DNA of 64,000 nucleotides from Epichloe hybrida (lineage: Eukaryota; Ascomycota; Sordariomycetes; Hypocreales; Clavicipitaceae): assembly GCA_019022495.1 (NCBI GenBank), contig JAFEKR010000006.1, positions 1,364,001 through 1,428,000 of the forward strand, read 5' to 3'. Of this stretch, positions 59,278 through 64,000 are shown one piece after another. The notes under the pieces were generated by a model. It was not told where the DNA came from, did not search any database, and saw only the letters and a list, made by a program, of their open reading frames with translations. How positions within the stretch are numbered: the stretch's first letter is position 1; every line of letters begins with the position of its first letter. A program made the position numbers and the translations under genes.

Positions 59278-62200
59278 GTCCTTAACCTCCTTAACTTTAT
59301 ACTTATTATCTTTATTCTCTAAGTCTAGTATTAGCATTTCCTTATCTCTAGTGTCTTTATAGTAATTCTATAGCTCTAATAAGCTAATATAAAATACGTT
59401 ATATAGCTAACTATATTTTTTAGGTAATATAAGTCTATATGCTTATTTTCCTATAGTATTAAGTACTTAAAATAGTCTAATAAATCTAGGGGTTAGCTTT
59501 TATTTTACCTCCTTAAGCCTAATATTCTTTACTAATAGTAGTACTAGGTTACCTCTTTTTAGCGTTAATAGCTAGTAATACTAGTTATAGTACTTTACTT
59601 AGGTCTTAGTAACTTTTACTTAGTTTTACTTTAGTTACTCTCTAACTTTATATAGCTTTATAATATATACATAAGCTTCTAGCACCTCCCCTTCTTTAGT
59701 CTTATCTCTAAAAGCTAGGTAAAACTTAGGTAAATAGCCTATAAGGGAGTAATTAAAAGAGTAGCCTATAGTCTTATTTACTATATTATTATAGGTAAAT
59801 TAGGCTATTAGAAGTAGCTTAGGCTATATCTATTAGTTATTAGCTATAAAGTATTAAAGGTAATACTTAAGCACTTAGTTTATTCTCTTTATTTACCTAT
59901 TAGTTTAGGGGTAAAATGCTATAAAAAGCCTTTACTTTATATATAATAAGTAGCATAGGTCTAACTAGAATTAGCTTATAAAAACCAATCCCCTATTAGA
60001 TATAATGCTCTCTAGTACCCTAAACCTTAGTTTAATCTCCTTATAGAAAAGCTTTACTAGTTTAGCTATATTAATTATTATAGTTATAAGTAAGAAGATA
60101 GAGTACTTAGTAAATTAGACTATAATCACTAGGATTATATTAGTCTCTTATTTACTTGCTTAGGTAATTAGCAATCCTATAATAAAATCTATTAAGATTT
60201 TTACCTATAGTTACTATAGTATTAGTAAGGATTTAAGGCTTTTATATAGGCAATGCCTTCTAGCTACTACCTACTAGCAAACCCTATAGCTTATAATATA
60301 GTTAGATACTAACTTACTTATACCTAGCCACTAGAAGTAATGCTTTAATAGCTTAAGAGTGTGTTTAGTCCTAAAGTAACTTACTAGTAAATTATTATAG
60401 TGTAGCTATAAAAGCTCCTATTATAAAATAGGCTCCTAGGGAATAACTACCTAGTCTTAGTATATTAGAAGGCCCCTTATACTATATAACTATAGACTAG
60501 CTTTTCCCTTACCTCTTACTAGGGAATTATTAATCTTACTATTTTACCTCTATAAATCTAGATCTTAATCCTATGCTTTCTATAGTAATTACACTAATAG
60601 TTTATTTAGCCTAGATTAGTAAGGATTTAGTGGCTTAATAGTCTCCTATATCTCTTATATTATACTAATATCTTAGATATACACTACTTTCTCCTAGAAA
60701 TTACCCTTATTTAGCTAATCTTTTACTAGATTTATAGTAGCTAACTAGCCTCTTAACTAGGCTACTCTAGCCTCTAAAGCTCTCTCTATAGTAACTAGGG
60801 TATTTTCCTCCCCTAAAGGTATTTTACTATATTTTCTTTAATATATTAAGACTAGGGTATTTTCCTTCCCTAAAGGCATCTTACTATATTTTCTCTTATA
60901 TATTAGTATCTTTTCTTTTACTAGTTCTTTAGTAACTACTATTTTCTTTTAAAGCTTTAGTAAAAGTAACTTATTTATTAAGGGTTTGCCTTTATAATTA
61001 AACTATCTTAATAGTGTATTTACTAGGTTACTTTTCCTAGGTTTATGCCTAATTATAAAGTAAAAGGGGCAGAGGAATATACACTATCTAGCCTATCTTC
61101 TATTTAGCTTTTACTATTTTATAAAAGTCTATAAGTTATAGTAATCTAATAGAACCTCCACTAGGGTTACTATACCTTTAATATAGTGTTACTAGTGTTT
61201 AAATAACTTTACTATAGTAAGTAGCTTCTAATTTACTATATTATAATTATATTTAGTATCTATAAACTTCCTTAACTAAAATACTATAAAATACTATTAG
61301 CCCTTATTATCTTACTAAGATAAGATTCTTACTATTATAAAGACTAAAGTATTTATCTTAATACACACTAGCTAACTTAGGTTATAATAATAAAGGAAAG
61401 ATGCCTATTAAAAGGTATCTTTTAGCTAGTTAAACGCTAGCTATTCTCTTCCCTTAAATATAAACTTCCTAGTCTAAATACTATTTTAATTACCTTTTAT
61501 TAGCATATATAAGGGTACTATAATCCTAGAGTATTAGTAAATAAACCTTTAGTAAAAGTTATAGAATTCTAAGAAGGACTATATATCTTTAAAGCTTATA
61601 GGCTTCTTTTAGTCTTAGATTATATTTACTTTATATATATCTATTAAAATGCTATTAACTAATAGGATAAACCCTAGGAATTTCACTAATTCCTAGTAAA
61701 ATAAACATTTTAAGGGTTTTATATATAACTTTACTAACCTTATATATTCTAAAACTTCCTTAATATATATAATATACTTCTCTTATGTTTTTAAGAAGAT
61801 AAGGATATTATCTAGATATACTATATAAATAGTATTTACTAGCCTATAAAGCGCTTTATAAATATAGCTCTAAAAAGTAGCTAGCGTATTAGTTAGCCTA
61901 AAGGGTATTATAAGATATTTATAGTGTTTATAATAGGTATAAAACGCAGTCTTTTACTTATTACTCTCTTTAATATAAATTTAATAGTAAGTATCCTTAA
62001 TATTAATCTTTAAGAAATAATAGGCTTCTTAGCACTAGTCTAGGATCTCTAAAATTAGGGGGAGAGTATAGTAATTCTTTTATATTACTCTATTAAGTCC
62101 CTAATAATCTATATATAGTTAAAGTATCCTATCCTTCTTTAGTATAAATAGGATAGGCATGCTTATAGGGCTCTTAAAGGGTTTTATCTAGCCTTTTTAT

Positions 62201-64000
62201 AGGTTTTTATTAATATATTTATAAAGCTCCTTTAACTTACTTTAGGAGAGAGAGTAAATTAGTCTATATAGGGGCGTAGCCCTAGGTATTAGGTTAATTA
62301 TATAATTAGTCTCCTTTCTTAATAGTAAATTACTTACCTTATTTACTATAAATATATCTTTAAACTTATATAATTCCTTAGGGATATCTTTAATAGTTCT
62401 ATATACTTTTACCTCCTTATTATCTTTAAGGGTAATAAACTTATCTTCTATAACTCCTATAATAGTATATATAATAGCCTTATTATATATTACCTTTATA
62501 AACTTATAGGGAGTTATAAGTAAAAAGGCTATTTTCTTTTTCTTAAACTACTACTCTTAAGAGTATAAATAAAGATATATATATTCTTTAGTAAGTATAT
62601 ATATCCTAATTAGATAAGGCTTCCCCTTACTCTTAGGTCTTTATCTATAGCTATATATAGTAGCTTAAGGTCTTTTTCTTTCTCTCTTAAGTTTTTAATA
62701 GTAATAGGTACTTTATAAACACTATATTAAGGGACTATAAGGGCCCTTATTACCTAGAGAATAAGTACTATAGCCTTAGCCTAATTAAGCTTATAGTTTC
62801 TTACGAATTTAATACTAATAATATTAAGCTTAGCATAGCTATCTAGATTTACTACTATTTTAATGTCTTTATGCCTATAAATAGTAACTAGTATATAAAA
62901 TCAATACCTAATTAGTACCTTAGTGTTTAAGGTAAAGGTAAGGGCCTTTACTTTTGCCTTAGGAAGTTTCCTTATTTATCTTAGGGGTCTTTCCTTAGCT
63001 TATTATATTTATTTATAAGGTAATCTAGGCTATTATAGTTATAATATTATCTCTTATCCCTAACTTTACTATTATTTAAGTATATAGCTAGGCCCTTTTC
63101 TTAGTCTTTATTCCTTTAATCTCTATATAGCCTATAACCTTAAGGTAAGTTATTTCTATAATATTAGGGATTCTTATATAATCCCTTATTTCCTAAATAT
63201 TTAGGCTTTTACTTACTCTTTAGTATAGCCTCTTAAAATTACTAGGTAAGTTATATAACCTTCTCTTATGTCTTCCTAGTAATAGAGATATATAAGTTAA
63301 TATAGTCCTATAGCTTAGGGAGTAACTTTATAAAGAATATAAAGGTATAGGACTTTTCTAGGGCTCTTTCTAGGTATATCTCTAGTAAATCTAGGAAAAT
63401 ACTAAATTTAATAAGGCTTTAGCCCTTATATTGCTTTATGTTCTTAAGCTATATAGCTATTTAGGCATTATAGTTTATAAAGTCCCTAAGTAACGTAAGC
63501 ATCTAGGTCTAGAACTTATCCTAATTATCCTTAAGATTATCCTAGCTATTAGCCTATTATTTATTAAGGTATTTATCCTATCTTACCCTATAGTTAGTGT
63601 GTATATAGTTAAGTATAAAGAGAATCTTTTAGTAATTACATTAGTATTTCTTCTTTGCCTTATTAAAGGTATAGTTTAGGTTATTTATCTATATCTTATG
63701 CCTCTAGGGGTTTATAGGGTATTAGAGCTTAGTAATGTTCTTAACTCTAACCTCTTAACTACTATTACTTAAGGAGAGGCTAGCTTTTTACTTACTTTTT
63801 CCTTATACTTCCCTTAAGTTACCCTTAATAAGGTTAATAAGCTCTTATTCTTATTCTTATAATCTTTAGAGTTTTTCTAGCTAAGTAATTTACTCTAGTG
63901 TTACTATAGCTTTACTATAAGGGGTAAAGGGTCTTATTATAAGCGTAGTTTTATTAGTATATAGTGTGTCTTTGCCTATAGTATTACCCTTATTTGCTTA
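59278..64000 (-). pseudogene. A3 gag-pol pseudogene (continues beyond window)
   Basis: Collinear with A1 8004-12778 on the minus strand: chromodomain remainder, integrase, two minisatellite units at 60790-60900, RNase H, RT with the YLDN codons near 61800, protease and gag. The catalytic Asp is again changed to Asn. The last bases match the A1 leader about 115 bp before its LTR. Confidence 0.9.
60790..60900 (-). repeat. in-frame minisatellite in A3 pol, 2 units
   Basis: GGTATTTTCC marks at 60799 and 60856, spacing 57 bp; the 51-bp unit present in A1 and A2 is absent. The frame is kept. Confidence 0.9.

Larger units (their letters stand above)
28304..64000 (-). mobile_element. chromovirus copy A3 (interrupted by B1 and hAT2; continues right)
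   Basis: 3' LTR at 28304-28505. The internal parts are 28506-28610, 36493-37853 and 59278-64000, all collinear with A1 on the minus strand. The window ends inside the gag/leader, at the position matching 12778 of A1, so the 5' LTR should end near 64315. The two insertions have exact duplications (TAGCG; GTCCTTAA). hAT2 lies in the chromodomain codons. A3 lacks the 51-bp minisatellite unit. Confidence 0.95.

Noticed and set aside
1..64000. Centromere or AT-isochore assignment
   Set aside because: The composition and nesting would fit, but no sequence-intrinsic feature distinguishes a centromere from other RIP-mutated heterochromatin.

Overview
The window looks like repeat-rich heterochromatin of a filamentous ascomycete (Pezizomycotina). 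I find no intact host gene. Almost all of it is transposable-element sequence mutated in the manner of repeat-induced point mutation (RIP): C to T and G to A changes in CpA/TpG and CpG contexts have made the DNA rich in TpA, and old coding frames are broken by TAA/TAG codons where CAA, CAG or TGG would be expected. Open frames are all short (81 codons or fewer). The species cannot be named from the sequence.

Layout, with family names coined here. (1) 1-2270 and 13094-14060: a Ty1/copia-type element, G, split by chromovirus copy A1 (2271-13093, minus strand, target duplication GGATA). A1 is itself split by a hAT-like DNA element, hAT1 (2704-6780, 8-bp duplication CCTATTAC). (2) 14061-16680: a patchwork of less mutated DNA, a divergent LTR (B'), the 3' end of a Ty3/gypsy element (C2) whose LTR carries a solo LTR of family B (15961-16230, duplication AGACG), and a piece of the family D leader. 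(3) 16681-28092: a second retroelement, F, probably copia-type, split by chromovirus copy A2 (17146-23882, plus strand, duplication ATAAG). (4) 28093-64000: one large nest. F contains hAT3, which contains chromovirus copy A3 (minus strand, running off the right edge). A3 contains gypsy B1 (28611-36492, duplication TAGCG) and hAT2 (37854-59277, duplication GTCCTTAA). hAT2 contains gypsy D1 (38573-58549, minus strand), which contains gypsy C1 (45364-57313). That makes six levels: F, hAT3, A3, hAT2, D1, C1.

Families A and B end their pol with a chromodomain, which in chromoviruses is thought to direct integration to heterochromatin; this fits the self-accumulating layout. Family A has 202-bp LTRs, B 270-bp, C 470-bp and D 217-bp. 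In every full-length pair the two LTRs have exactly the same length, and they differ mainly by C/T and G/A changes.

The most interesting signal is where mutation is absent. In every LTR element with a readable outer edge, the outermost ~50-150 bp keep CpG, CpA and TpG, while the inner ends of the same LTRs are mutated. Other points to examine are an in-frame 51/57-bp minisatellite in family A pol that varies between copies, a possible antisense frame between the A chromodomain and its LTR, long unassigned tracts downstream of pol in B1 and C1, and an unmutated ~0.75-kb block in the D1 leader with a perfect hairpin.
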